Assembly (NCBI GenBank): GCA_017550315.1
Contig: JAFZPN010000106.1
Location: 1 to 48,480, forward strand
DNA from: Clostridia bacterium
Lineage (GTDB): Bacteria > Bacillota > Clostridia > Oscillospirales > CAG-272
DNA: 48,480 bases
Direction of reading: 5' to 3'
How positions within the stretch are numbered: position 1 is the first letter of the stretch; each line of letters starts with the position of its first letter. Shown piece by piece: positions 24,216-32,514 of the stretch. The notes under the pieces were generated by a model that had not been told where the DNA came from, ran no database searches, and saw only the letters and a list, made by a program, of their open reading frames with translations. Both the position numbers and the translations under genes were made by a program.

Positions 24216-25071
24216 GCGCGAGTTCGGCGCGCGGGTCCGGGAACTTCGCCAGAAGCGCGGCATGACGCAGAAGGATCTGGCCGGCGAGCGGATCACGCGG
24301 AACATGCTCAGCCTGATCGAATCCGGGAACGCCTCCCCCTCGGTCGGTACCCTGCTCTGGCTCGCCGAACGCCTCGACGTCCCGGTCGGGTACTTCTTCT
24401 CCGACGCCGAGCAGGAGGGCCGGTATCTGAAGCTCTCCGTGATCGGGCGGCTGAAGGAGGCGTACCGAGAGGGCGACGCCGCCCTCTGTGCACAGATCTG
24501 CGCGGAGCTCCCGCCGTCCTCGATCGACGACGAGGTCGCGTACATCCTCGCCGAGGCGCATTACCTCCTCGCCCGGGAGCAGGCGTCCGGATTCCGGATC
24601 CGCTCGGCAGGACGCGAGCTCGACGAGGCACAGCGGTATGCCGCACAGTCGGTCTACGCCCGCGAGGACTTCACCGCTGCCGTCCGGTATCTCCGAGAGC
24701 TCTGCGAGGCCGCGGCGACGTCGTCCGTGTCCCCCGCCCTCTGCGATCCGTCCGCCGTGAGCGTCTATGTGCCGTATCTGACGGTCGCTTACTTCCGCTC
24801 CCTCGCCGATCCGAATGCGCCGCACGAGGAATTCGTCCGGGGATCGCATTACGAGCGTCACCTGAACGCCCGGGGATTGCTCCGGGGTGAACGGCAGAAC
24901 GAGGGGATCAAGAAGCTGCGGGAGCTCTCGCTCGATGCGTCGCTTCCCTTTTACATGCAGTACCGGGTCCTCTGCGACCTCGAAGACGGCGCGAACATGG
25001 CCGGAGATCTCCGCCTCGCGTACAGCTCCTCCCGCCGCAAGATCGAACTGATCGACAAGATGAAGTTCTGA
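24208..25071 (+). CDS. XRE regulator with TPR-like helical C-terminus
   Basis: A 287-residue protein with an N-terminal XRE helix-turn-helix (RQKRGMTQKDLAGERITRNMLSLIESG, read across residues 15-41) and about 220 residues of helical repeats that resemble TPRs. Such layouts occur in Rgg/PlcR-type peptide-sensing regulators, but also in non-sensing relatives, so peptide binding is not shown. It is translationally coupled to the DivIVA-like gene by an 8-bp overlap and has no clear ribosome site of its own. A strong terminator follows. Confidence 0.83.
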   Translation: MNEREFGARVRELRQKRGMTQKDLAGERITRNMLSLIESGNASPSVGTLLWLAERLDVPVGYFFSDAEQEGRYLKLSVIGRLKEAYREGDAALCAQICAELPPSSIDDEVAYILAEAHYLLAREQASGFRIRSAGRELDEAQRYAAQSVYAREDFTAAVRYLRELCEAAATSSVSPALCDPSAVSVYVPYLTVAYFRSLADPNAPHEEFVRGSHYERHLNARGLLRGERQNEGIKKLRELSLDASLPFYMQYRVLCDLEDGANMAGDLRLAYSSSRRKIELIDKMKF

Positions 25072-25083
25072 GAGAACGAAAAC

Positions 25084-25132
25084 AGCCCGAAGGCAGCCGG
25101 GAAACCGGTCATCTTCGGGCTTTATCTTTTTA
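25084..25132 (+). terminator. Terminator after the DivIVA-XRE pair
   Basis: AGCCCGAAG (25084-25092) pairs exactly with CTTCGGGCT (25113-25121), with an inner CCGG/CCGG pair, followed by TTATCTTTTTATTT. It could also act on the convergent methyltransferase transcript. Confidence 0.85.
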
Positions 25133-25777
25133 TTTCTCTCCCCGGAAAAGGCGATAGTTGTCCCGGTCGGTCAAGGTCACGGTGATGCGGCGAAAGCCCG
25201 CGTCTTCGAGGAGCTCCACCTCGGTAGACGGCGCGAGCGGGGTGTCGAGGTGCGCGTATTTCCCGGAATCCTTGTGCGCGCGGTAAAATGTGAAGGCATC
25301 CGCTTCGGCCTGCCGGTTGTCCGAGATCTTGTCGGAGTTGAGGAAGAGGCCGCCGGGCGCGAGGCAGTCGTATATCCTGCGATAGAGCGTGCGCTTGTCG
25401 TCCGGCTCGAAGTGATGGAGGGCCGATGTCGAGATCACCGCGTCGTACGGCCCGCCGAATTCGACGGCGAAGAAATCGCCGCAGACCGTGCGGATGTGAT
25501 CGGCGAACGGCCTCTGCATCAGGGCGTCAAGCATGTTCGGGGACACGTCGATCACCGTGACGGCGGCGTCCGGGAAACGCGCGAAGAGAGGAAAGAGCTC
25601 GAGCCCCGTCCCTCCGCCGAGATCGAGCACGCGGGAGACGCCGTCCGGAAGCCCGTCGGTCAGTGTGCGCTTGGTCTCCATGAAGGAGAGATGCACGTCG
25701 TCGTACCCGTCCGCCTTCCGGTCAAAGAAGGTTTTCATATCGAGGGCGCGTTTGCCGAGATCCATGTGTTCAGGCAT
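25130..25777 (-). CDS. Class I SAM-dependent methyltransferase
   Basis: A 215-residue methyltransferase with motif I VLDLGGGTGLELFPLF, motif II VTVIDVSPNM and the DAVISTSALHHFEPDDK segment typical of small-molecule methylases. The substrate is unknown. I chose the ATG at 25777 (AGGAG 7 bp upstream). It overlaps the upstream wing-helix regulator gene by 8 bp, so it is the last gene of the decarboxylase operon. Confidence 0.88.
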   Translation of the reverse strand: MPEHMDLGKRALDMKTFFDRKADGYDDVHLSFMETKRTLTDGLPDGVSRVLDLGGGTGLELFPLFARFPDAAVTVIDVSPNMLDALMQRPFADHIRTVCGDFFAVEFGGPYDAVISTSALHHFEPDDKRTLYRRIYDCLAPGGLFLNSDKISDNRQAEADAFTFYRAHKDSGKYAHLDTPLAPSTEVELLEDAGFRRITVTLTDRDNYRLFRGEK

Positions 25778-26396
25778 GAGAGGACTCCTTCCGGTTCGCA
25801 AGGTAATATCCGCAGAAACGCCGCTGTCGGATCGCGCGGTCACCGAGGGCGGGCGCGAGCTTCTGATTCAGATGATGGACGTGCGCCGCGACGGCGTTTG
25901 CGTCTTCGGACGGCGCACCGCAGAAGGCGCCGATCCGCTCGGGCGAGGCGCACTTCCCTTCGTCCGACGCGAGCGCGAGTAGGAGAAAGAGCCGCTCCTC
26001 GAATGCCGTGAAGACGAGGGTATGTCCGCGGATCTCGTAAAACCCCGGGCCGCGGAAGATCTCCGGCGTCAGATGAATGCCGAAGGCGGGATCATCCCGT
26101 TCATCGAGAGCAAGACGCCGCAGGACTGCCGCGGGGAGTGCCTCTTCCCCGCCGACGCGCACCGCATTCAGGGCGGAGTTGACGAATCCGTCCCCGACAG
26201 CGACGCAGAAAATGTGGCCATAGGGCATCCGGCGCAGATCGTCAAAGACGTCGGTGAAGGTGATGAGGATACGCACGGGCAGGTATTCGCGGATCGAAGA
26301 AAGAGCGGAGACCGCCGCGGGGAGTCCGCAGGCAAGCATCCGCTCTCTGATGCGCATCGCCCGTTCCGAGACCGTTCGGTCGCAGACGAGGATCAT
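25770..26396 (-). CDS. Degenerate response-regulator-like DNA-binding protein
   Basis: A 208-residue protein. The C-terminal 70 residues resemble the OmpR/PhoB winged helix (SPERIGAFCG ... NAVAAHVHHLNQKL ... RQRRFCGYYL). The N-terminal 120 residues are the size of a receiver domain and start like one (MILVCDRT), but the usual phosphorylated aspartate and acidic pair are not visible. It may therefore sense something other than phosphorylation. Its ATG overlaps the oadA stop by one base (TGATG), so it is made together with the decarboxylase, and it may regulate that operon. Confidence 0.65.
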   Translation of the reverse strand: MILVCDRTVSERAMRIRERMLACGLPAAVSALSSIREYLPVRILITFTDVFDDLRRMPYGHIFCVAVGDGFVNSALNAVRVGGEEALPAAVLRRLALDERDDPAFGIHLTPEIFRGPGFYEIRGHTLVFTAFEERLFLLLALASDEGKCASPERIGAFCGAPSEDANAVAAHVHHLNQKLAPALGDRAIRQRRFCGYYLANRKESSHA

Positions 26397-27793
26397 CAGA
26401 CCGTATGAACGCCGAGGGCTGCGTCCCCGTTCTCCGCGTCGAGGCCGTACTTCTTCGCCTTGCGGTACTCGAAGAACTTCGTCGCGACCTGCTCGAAGAG
26501 CGCGTAGGAGAGGACGTCCTCTTCCTGCTCTTCCCACGGCTTGACTTTCTCACGCAGCGTATCGAGCTCGGGCTTGATGGCGTCGGCGGGACGGTAGGTG
26601 ATCGGTTCCTCGTCGCCGATGATCTTCTTCACGAATTCCGGCTTGATCGGCGCGGGGGACTTGCCGTATTCGCCGCGGATCATGCCCTTGAATTCCTTCG
26701 AGACGAGCTTGTAGCGCTCGCCCGCGATGACGTTGAGCACTGCCTGCGTGCCGACGATCTGGGAGGTCGGCGTGACGAGCGGCGGGAATCCGGCGTCCTC
26801 GCGCACCCGCGGGACCTCTTCGAGCACCTCGGCGAGCTTCTCGCTCTTGCCCTGCTGCTTGAGCTGGGACACGAGGTTCGAGAGCATGCCGCCCGGCACC
26901 TGGTATAAGAGGCAGTTGACGTCGACCTTCAGCACCTTCGGATCGAGCAGGCCGGAGGCGAGGTACTTCTCTCTCAGCGGCGTGAAGTACTTGCAGATCT
27001 TGTCGAGCTGGCGCAGATCGAGGCCGGTGTCGTATTCCGATCCCTGGAGCGTCGCGACGATCGCCTCGGTCGGTGCCTGGGACGTGCCCATCGCCATCGG
27101 GGAGATCGCGGTGTCGACGATGTCCACGCCGGCTTCGATGGCCTTCAAAATCGTCATGGACGCCAGGCCCGTCGTGTAATGCGTGTGCAGCTGGATCGGG
27201 ATCTTTACCTCGCTCTTGAGCGTCTTGACGAGATCGTAGGCCGTGTAGGGCGTCAATAGACCCGACATATCCTTGATGCAGATCGAATCCGCGCCCATCT
27301 CTTCGAGCTCCTTCGCGTATTTCGCAAAGGCGGCGGAGGAATGGACCGGGCTGATGGTATAGGACAGCGCAGCCTGGACATGGCCGCCTTCCTTCTTGGT
27401 CGCGTCGATCGCGGTCTTCAGGTTGCGCGCGTCGTTGAGCGCGTCGAAGATGCGGATGATGTCGATGCCGTTCGCGATCGACTTCTGGACGAAGTATTCG
27501 ACCACGTCGTCGGCGTAATGGCGGTAGCCGAGGATGTTCTGGCCGCGGAACAGCATCTGCAGCTTGGTATTCTTCACCTTCGAGCGGATGATGCGCAGCC
27601 GTTCCCACGGATCCTCGTTGAGAAAGCGCATGCAGGAGTCGAACGTCGCGCCGCCCCACGCTTCGAGGGAGTGATAGCCGACTTTGTCGAGCTCTTCGAG
27701 GATCGGGATCATATCGTCCGTCGTCATACGGGTGGCGATCAGGGACTGGTGAGCGTCGCGGAGGACGGTCTCCGTAATTTTGACTTTAGCCAT
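26396..27793 (-). CDS. oadA: Oxaloacetate decarboxylase alpha / transcarboxylase 5S-type subunit
   Basis: Carboxyltransferase that moves CO2 between oxaloacetate/pyruvate and biotin. The 465-residue protein has the TIM-barrel start ITETVLRDAHQSLIATRM, the QMLFRGQN segment, the metal-ligand region IQLHTHYTTG and the carboxylated-lysine motif CIKDMSG, followed by the conserved carboxylase domain (residues 300-440). It lacks the fused C-terminal biotin domain that many OadA proteins have; the biotin carrier is a separate gene at 29.1 kb. Fourth enzyme gene of the operon after the pump beta subunit. Confidence 0.93.
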   Translation of the reverse strand: MAKVKITETVLRDAHQSLIATRMTTDDMIPILEELDKVGYHSLEAWGGATFDSCMRFLNEDPWERLRIIRSKVKNTKLQMLFRGQNILGYRHYADDVVEYFVQKSIANGIDIIRIFDALNDARNLKTAIDATKKEGGHVQAALSYTISPVHSSAAFAKYAKELEEMGADSICIKDMSGLLTPYTAYDLVKTLKSEVKIPIQLHTHYTTGLASMTILKAIEAGVDIVDTAISPMAMGTSQAPTEAIVATLQGSEYDTGLDLRQLDKICKYFTPLREKYLASGLLDPKVLKVDVNCLLYQVPGGMLSNLVSQLKQQGKSEKLAEVLEEVPRVREDAGFPPLVTPTSQIVGTQAVLNVIAGERYKLVSKEFKGMIRGEYGKSPAPIKPEFVKKIIGDEEPITYRPADAIKPELDTLREKVKPWEEQEEDVLSYALFEQVATKFFEYRKAKKYGLDAENGDAALGVHTV

Positions 27794-27842
27794 AATATAT
27801 TCAGACCTTTCGTTGTATCGGTTGGATTCTTACGGGGCGGGA

Positions 27843-29027
27843 TCAGGCAAAATACGAGAGGAACACGCCGGCAGCCACCGCGGAACCGATGACGCCCGCG
27901 ACGTTCGGACCCATGGCGTGCATGAGCAGGAAGTTCGACGGATTTTCGCGCTGGCCGACGACCTGCGAGACGCGCGCCGCCATCGGAACGGCGGAAACGC
28001 CTGCGGAGCCGATCAGCGGATTGATCTTGCCCTTCGTGATCCAGCACATGATCTTGCCGGTCACAAGGCCGCCGCACGTCGAGATGATGAACGCGGTGAG
28101 GCCGAGGAGGATGATCTTGACGGTGCTCCACGCGAGGAAATTGTCCGCGTTGGCCGTCGCGCCGACCGAAACGCCGAGGAAGATCGTCACGATGTTCATG
28201 AGCTCATTCTGCGCGGTCTTCGAGAGACGGTCGCAGACGCCCGAGACGTTCAGAAGGTTGCCGAGCATCAAAAAGCCTACGAGGGGCGCGGCGTCCGGGA
28301 CGATCAGGGTGACGACGAGGGTGACGATGATCGGGAACAGGATCTTCTCGACCTTCGAGACCGGACGGAGCGTCGTCATGACGATGGAGCGCTCTTCCTT
28401 CGTCGTCAGGAGCTTCATGAACGGCGGCTGGATGATCGGGATGAGCGCCATGTAGCTGTACGCGGCGATCGCGATCGCGCCGAGCAGATGGGGGGCGAGA
28501 GTCTTCGTGACCAGAATGGCCGTCGGACCGTCCGCGCCGCCGATGATGCCGATGGAACCGGCCTCCTCCGGGGTGAAGCCGAGAAGGATCGCACCGGAGA
28601 ACGCGATGAACACACCGAGCTGTGCGCCCGCGCCCATGAGCAGGGACTTCGGGTTCGCGATCAGGGCGGAGAAATCGGTCATCGCGCCGACGCCGAGGAA
28701 GATCAGCGACGGATAGATGCCGAGCTTGACGCCGAGGTAGAGGAAGTCGATGAGATTCCCCTGCTCTGCGATCTGCTGCATGTTGATCGGGGAGCCGTCC
28801 TCATGGATAAAGAGCTCGATATGATAGAGATTGGCGCCGGGGAGATTCGCAAGGAGCATCCCGAACGCGATCGGCAAGAGGAGCAGCGGCTCGAACTTCT
28901 TCACGATCGCCAGATAGAAGAGCGCGCCGATGATCGCGTACATGACGAGGGTCTTGACGAGATGGATCGGGTCTTCAAAGAGGATCGGGAGCCCCGTGGT
29001 ATTGTATATGTTGGTAAAAAAGCTCAC
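27843..29027 (-). CDS. Sodium-translocating decarboxylase beta subunit
   Basis: Integral membrane subunit (394 residues, about ten membrane segments) that decarboxylates carboxybiotin and exports sodium. The [12 protein letters not shown] segment with the key aspartate and the later [21 protein letters not shown] block are diagnostic of OadB/MmdB/GcdB. It begins with GTG at 29027, 9 bp after a GGAG site; no nearby ATG competes. The C-terminal [11 protein letters not shown] and [14 protein letters not shown] blocks are complete. Confidence 0.94.
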   Translation of the reverse strand: MSFFTNIYNTTGLPILFEDPIHLVKTLVMYAIIGALFYLAIVKKFEPLLLLPIAFGMLLANLPGANLYHIELFIHEDGSPINMQQIAEQGNLIDFLYLGVKLGIYPSLIFLGVGAMTDFSALIANPKSLLMGAGAQLGVFIAFSGAILLGFTPEEAGSIGIIGGADGPTAILVTKTLAPHLLGAIAIAAYSYMALIPIIQPPFMKLLTTKEERSIVMTTLRPVSKVEKILFPIIVTLVVTLIVPDAAPLVGFLMLGNLLNVSGVCDRLSKTAQNELMNIVTIFLGVSVGATANADNFLAWSTVKIILLGLTAFIISTCGGLVTGKIMCWITKGKINPLIGSAGVSAVPMAARVSQVVGQRENPSNFLLMHAMGPNVAGVIGSAVAAGVFLSYFA

Positions 29028-29066
29028 GATATTTCACTCCTGTATGAGATGGAATGGGGAGCAAAA

Positions 29067-29459
29067 TCAGCCCAGCGTGATGATGGTGTCGCCGGAGTTG
29101 ACGGAAGAACCCTGCGGCGCGTCGACGGTCTTGACGATCCCGCCTTCCTTCGCAAAGATTTCGTTCTCCATCTTCATGGCTTCGAGGACGCAGACGAGGT
29201 CGTTGGCCTTGACGGTATCGCCGACCTTGACGTTCATTTTTAGAATGGTGCCGGGCATGGGAGCGGTGACCTTGATGCTGCCCTCCCCGCCGGAAGGCGC
29301 GGCCTTCGGAGCGGCTTCGGGAGCGGCTTTCGGGACGGCGGGCTTCGGCGCGGGCGCTTTCGGAGCGGCAGTGGGAGCCGGAGCAGCTGCTGCGGTATCG
29401 GTCTCCTCGACGAGGACTTCATAGGTGACGCCGTTGACGGTGACGTTGTATTTTTTCAT
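29067..29459 (-). CDS. Biotin carboxyl carrier protein of the decarboxylase
   Basis: A 130-residue carrier. Residues 1-20 form a short beta region, residues 21-60 an Ala/Pro/Lys linker that works as a flexible arm, and residues 61-130 the biotinyl domain with the EAMKMENEI motif (biotin on K96). It carries CO2 between the carboxyltransferases and the membrane pump. I chose the ATG at 29459 (GGAGG 5 bp upstream). It corresponds to the 1.3S subunit of transcarboxylase and to MmdC/GcdC. Confidence 0.94.
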   Translation of the reverse strand: MKKYNVTVNGVTYEVLVEETDTAAAAPAPTAAPKAPAPKPAVPKAAPEAAPKAAPSGGEGSIKVTAPMPGTILKMNVKVGDTVKANDLVCVLEAMKMENEIFAKEGGIVKTVDAPQGSSVNSGDTIITLG

Positions 29460-29500
29460 GTGTGCCTCCACAATGTATTCAAATCAGGATGATGGATCAC

Positions 29501-29929
29501 TCATCGATCGTCGATGGGACCGTTCCAGCTTTTGCGGGTGTTCTTGCGCTTGAAGGAAACGACGCGGTAGGAACCGGGTGCGGCTCCCTCGGCGGCGCGG
29601 TACGCTTCGATGGCGGCGGTAATCAGGGCGACGAGCACGCCCGGGTCCTCTTCGGGTTCGGAAACGGTTTCCGGGACGGGTTCGGGCTTGGCGGGCGCGG
29701 CCTTCTGCGCGTCGTTCGGAGCCGGGGAGTTCTTCACCTGCTCCATGATGCGCTCGCGCTCCCGCTTGGCCTTGGCCTTGGCGACCGCGCCGAATACGGC
29801 GATGACGGCCCAGAGGATGCAGAGCACGAGGAACACGGTGCCCATGCCGGTGAGGATCATCCGTCCGCAGAGCGCGAACTTTTCGGCGAGGGTCCCGTAC
29901 GCGAAATCTGCTGTTAAGAATAACGGCAT
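29501..29929 (-). CDS. OadG-like gamma/delta subunit of the sodium pump
   Basis: A 142-residue protein with one membrane segment (about residues 24-48, MILTGMGTVFLVLCILWAVI), a charged Lys/Arg segment, a Pro/Glu linker and a C-terminal region (SYRVVSFKRKN). This matches OadG/MmdD-type subunits that hold the carboxyltransferase to the membrane beta subunit. The ATG at 29929 has GGAGG 7 bp upstream. It lies between the CoA-type carboxyltransferase and the biotin carrier. Confidence 0.82.
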   Translation of the reverse strand: MPLFLTADFAYGTLAEKFALCGRMILTGMGTVFLVLCILWAVIAVFGAVAKAKAKRERERIMEQVKNSPAPNDAQKAAPAKPEPVPETVSEPEEDPGVLVALITAAIEAYRAAEGAAPGSYRVVSFKRKNTRKSWNGPIDDR

Positions 29930-29943
29930 GTCAGTACCTCCGA

Positions 29944-31425
29944 TCACAGAGGAAGATTCGCATGGCGGCGTCTGGGAGCGGCTGCGGATTTGCCGGAGAG
30001 CATCAGCACGGCAGAGGTCAGTCTCTGGCGGACCTCTGCGGAGGCGATGATGTCGTCGATCTCACCGGCGCGCGCCGCATGGATGACGTTCGCCTCGGTC
30101 GCTTCACATTCCGCTTCGAGCGATTCGCGCGTCACGGAGCCGGTGATCCGGTCGTTCCAGAGGAGCGCGACGCCGGCGGACGGGCTGAGACAGGAGATGC
30201 GGGCGGAATCGAGGGCGAAGACGACGTCCGCGCCGAGCGATTTTGAGCCGAGGACGGAGAAGACGGAGCCGTACGCGCATCCGGTGACGAGCGTGACGAG
30301 CGGCGTCTTCGCGGAGGCATAGGCGGCGGCCAGCTTGGCGAGCTCCGCGGCGAAGGGATTCTTCTCTTCGGAGGCGGAGACGGCGAAGCCCTCGGAATCG
30401 ACGAGGGTGACGACCGGAATGCCGAAGCAGTCGCAGAAGTTCACGAATTTAGCCGCCTTGCGCGCGCCGAGGGACGTGAGCCGTCCGCCGTCGGTCGCGT
30501 GATCCGTGGCAACCGCGCCGCAGACCGTCCCATCGAAGGAGACAAAGCCCGTGACGACGGAAGGAGCGGTCCCCGCGCCGATCTCGAAGAAGGAGCCGGC
30601 GTCGCCGATCAGATCGAGAAGCGCGCGGGCGTCGCGGTCGGAGGCATAGGCGGAGAGATCGATCTCGCGGTCCGGGTCGTCGCCGGAGATGTTCTCGACC
30701 GCGCCTTCCTCGTTGTTGGAGGGGATCGAGGCGAGCAGACGACGCACCGCACCCATCGCTTCGGCGTCATCTTTTACGGATACGGTCGCGATGCCGTTCA
30801 TCGCGGAATCTTCCGATCTGCCGCCGCCGACGACAAAGGCCGGGCTGACGCTCACGACGGATTTTTCGGTGGCCACGACGAAATCAAACATCGAGACGAT
30901 CACGGCAGACGCGCCCTGCGACGCACCGGACACCACCGCGATCTGCGGGATGACGCCGGACGCCGCGCTCACGGCTTTCATGATTCGTCCGTAACCGGCA
31001 AGCGCGCGCACGCCCGCCACGAGATCCGCGCCTGCGCTGTCGAAGCAGCCGACGACGGGACATCCGTTTTCCACGGCGAGACGGTAGACGTTCGCGATTT
31101 TCTCGGCGGTCGCATCGCTGACAGCGGCCTTCGTGCGGCTGAGATCCTCGGCAAAGGCGTAGACGAGGCATCCGTCCACCGCGCCGTATCCGCCGATCAC
31201 GCCCTCGAGCGCGCCGTCCGATGCGGGTTCGCTGTCGCGCCGTCTGACGGCATAGGCGCCGAGTTCGGTGAAGGTCCCTTCGTCGAAGAGCGCAGTCAGA
31301 CGTTCCCGCGCATTGAGCGTCCCGTCAGCCCCGGGTTTATCGGCCCGGACGAGGAGCTCGCGGAATGCCTCGGCGGTCTTCGGATAGGCGCACCCGGCCC
31401 CGCCGTCCTTCAGAATATTCTCCAT
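29944..31425 (-). CDS. Acyl-CoA carboxyltransferase subunit (MmdA / transcarboxylase 12S-like)
   Basis: A 493-residue protein of the crotonase-like carboxyltransferase family (PccB, MmdA, 12S). The N-terminal half has the NARERLTALFDEGTFTELG block, and the SGASQGASA and later VTLVTGCAYGS oxyanion-hole segments are recognisable, although the sequence is more divergent than standard MmdA. It should move CO2 between a CoA ester such as methylmalonyl-CoA and biotin. I chose the ATG at 31425 (GGAGG 4 bp upstream). First gene of the operon. Confidence 0.85.
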   Translation of the reverse strand: MENILKDGGAGCAYPKTAEAFRELLVRADKPGADGTLNARERLTALFDEGTFTELGAYAVRRRDSEPASDGALEGVIGGYGAVDGCLVYAFAEDLSRTKAAVSDATAEKIANVYRLAVENGCPVVGCFDSAGADLVAGVRALAGYGRIMKAVSAASGVIPQIAVVSGASQGASAVIVSMFDFVVATEKSVVSVSPAFVVGGGRSEDSAMNGIATVSVKDDAEAMGAVRRLLASIPSNNEEGAVENISGDDPDREIDLSAYASDRDARALLDLIGDAGSFFEIGAGTAPSVVTGFVSFDGTVCGAVATDHATDGGRLTSLGARKAAKFVNFCDCFGIPVVTLVDSEGFAVSASEEKNPFAAELAKLAAAYASAKTPLVTLVTGCAYGSVFSVLGSKSLGADVVFALDSARISCLSPSAGVALLWNDRITGSVTRESLEAECEATEANVIHAARAGEIDDIIASAEVRQRLTSAVLMLSGKSAAAPRRRHANLPL

Positions 31426-31476
31426 AGGTCCTCCAGAAGAGTGGTATGATAGTGGGAAATTGTATGCGAAAACAGG

Positions 31477-31484
31477 TCCCGGGA
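31477..31484. promoter_or_regulatory. TCCCGGGA palindrome in the decarboxylase operon leader
   Basis: The 8-bp core TCCCGGGA, with sequence GTCCCGGGAA around it, matches nine of ten bases of the paired motif at gltX. It lies about 30 bp downstream of the predicted -10 box, where a bound repressor would block elongation. Confidence 0.4.
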
Positions 31485-31516
31485 ACAGATGAAAACCATT
31501 CTGCCCCATTGTACCA

Positions 31517-31545
31517 ATCATACCGCATTTCCGGGTGATAATCAA
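31517..31545 (-). promoter_or_regulatory. Sigma-A promoter of the decarboxylase operon
   Basis: Minus strand TTGATT (31545-31540), 17-bp spacer, TATGAT (31522-31517). The leader to the first ATG is about 85 nt. Confidence 0.77.
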
Positions 31546-31656
31546 GGTGTCCCCGAAATATTAAAAGTAAATTCACATTTCTGCCAATCGGTTCTCATGT
31601 TCGGGATTTATACTTTCCCTTGAACTTTCACCGTATCCAACCGAACGGAGGATCCC

Positions 31657-32463
31657 ATGCGCATCGATTTCCACACCCACGCCTTCCCCGACGCCCTCGC
31701 TCCCCGCGCCCTTGCCAAGCTCGCGGGACCGATCCACGTTCCGCCCGTCACCGACGGCACCCTCGACGGCCTCGACGCTCGGATGCGTGCGTCCGGGATC
31801 GACCGCTCCGTGGTCTGCAACATCGCGACGAACGCCCGCCAGACGGAGAACGTCAATTCCTTCGCCATCCGGACCTTCCGGGAGAGAGGCGACCGCTTCA
31901 CGCCGCTCGGGAGCGTGCATCCGGACTATCCCGATCCCGAACGGGAGATCCGGCGGCTGTGCGAGGCGGGGATCCCCGGGCTCAAGCTCCACCCGGATTA
32001 TATGGGATTCTTCGTCGACGATCCCGCGTTTGACACGATCTTTTCCCTCGCCGCAGAATACGGCATGTTCGTCCTCATCCACGCCGGCTTCGACGTCTTC
32101 TCGCCGGATCTGATCCACGCGACGCCGGATCGCATTCTGAACCGCATGGAACGCTCCCCCGACACGGTGCTCGTCGCGGCGCACTACGGCGGGAATGCCC
32201 TGTACGACGAGGTCGAGGAGAAGCTGCTCGGACGCGATCTCTACATCGACGCCTCCCTCGGCGAACTCATGCATCTCGCTCCTGAGCAGGCCGCCCGGAT
32301 GCTCATGAAGCACGACGCTGACCGCGTCCTCTTTGGCTCCGACTGTCCGTGGGCTTCTCCTGCAGAGACCTTCCGCTTCCTCGACGCCCTTCCCCTCCCC
32401 GACGAGCGGAAGGAAAAGCTCTATTGGAAAAACGCCGCACGGCTGCTTGGGCTGAACGCATGA
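31657..32463 (+). CDS. Amidohydrolase-2 family metal-dependent hydrolase
   Basis: A 268-residue TIM-barrel hydrolase or decarboxylase. Visible metal and catalytic residues are the DFHTHAF start, the GLKLHPDY segment, FVLIHAGF and the late FGSDCPW aspartate. The family includes decarboxylases such as ACMSD and various hydrolases, so the substrate cannot be set. GGAGG lies 6 bp upstream of the ATG. It is transcribed away from the decarboxylase operon and is followed by a bidirectional terminator. Confidence 0.88.
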   Translation: MRIDFHTHAFPDALAPRALAKLAGPIHVPPVTDGTLDGLDARMRASGIDRSVVCNIATNARQTENVNSFAIRTFRERGDRFTPLGSVHPDYPDPEREIRRLCEAGIPGLKLHPDYMGFFVDDPAFDTIFSLAAEYGMFVLIHAGFDVFSPDLIHATPDRILNRMERSPDTVLVAAHYGGNALYDEVEEKLLGRDLYIDASLGELMHLAPEQAARMLMKHDADRVLFGSDCPWASPAETFRFLDALPLPDERKEKLYWKNAARLLGLNA

Positions 32464-32465
32464 CA

Positions 32466-32503
32466 AAAGGACCGTTCCCCATACGAGGTTCGGTCCTTTC
32501 TCT
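32466..32503 (+). terminator. Bidirectional terminator between amidohydrolase and XpaC-like genes
   Basis: AAAGGACCG (32466-32474) pairs exactly with CGGTCCTTT (32491-32499), with A-rich and T-rich flanks on opposite sides. Confidence 0.8.
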
Positions 32504-32514
32504 GTGTCTTATGA

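Noticed and set aside
27780-29243. A 487-codon open frame opposite the pump beta subunit and biotin carrier.
   Set aside because: Low-complexity Asp/Arg/Glu composition and no start signal; it is explained by the real minus-strand genes.
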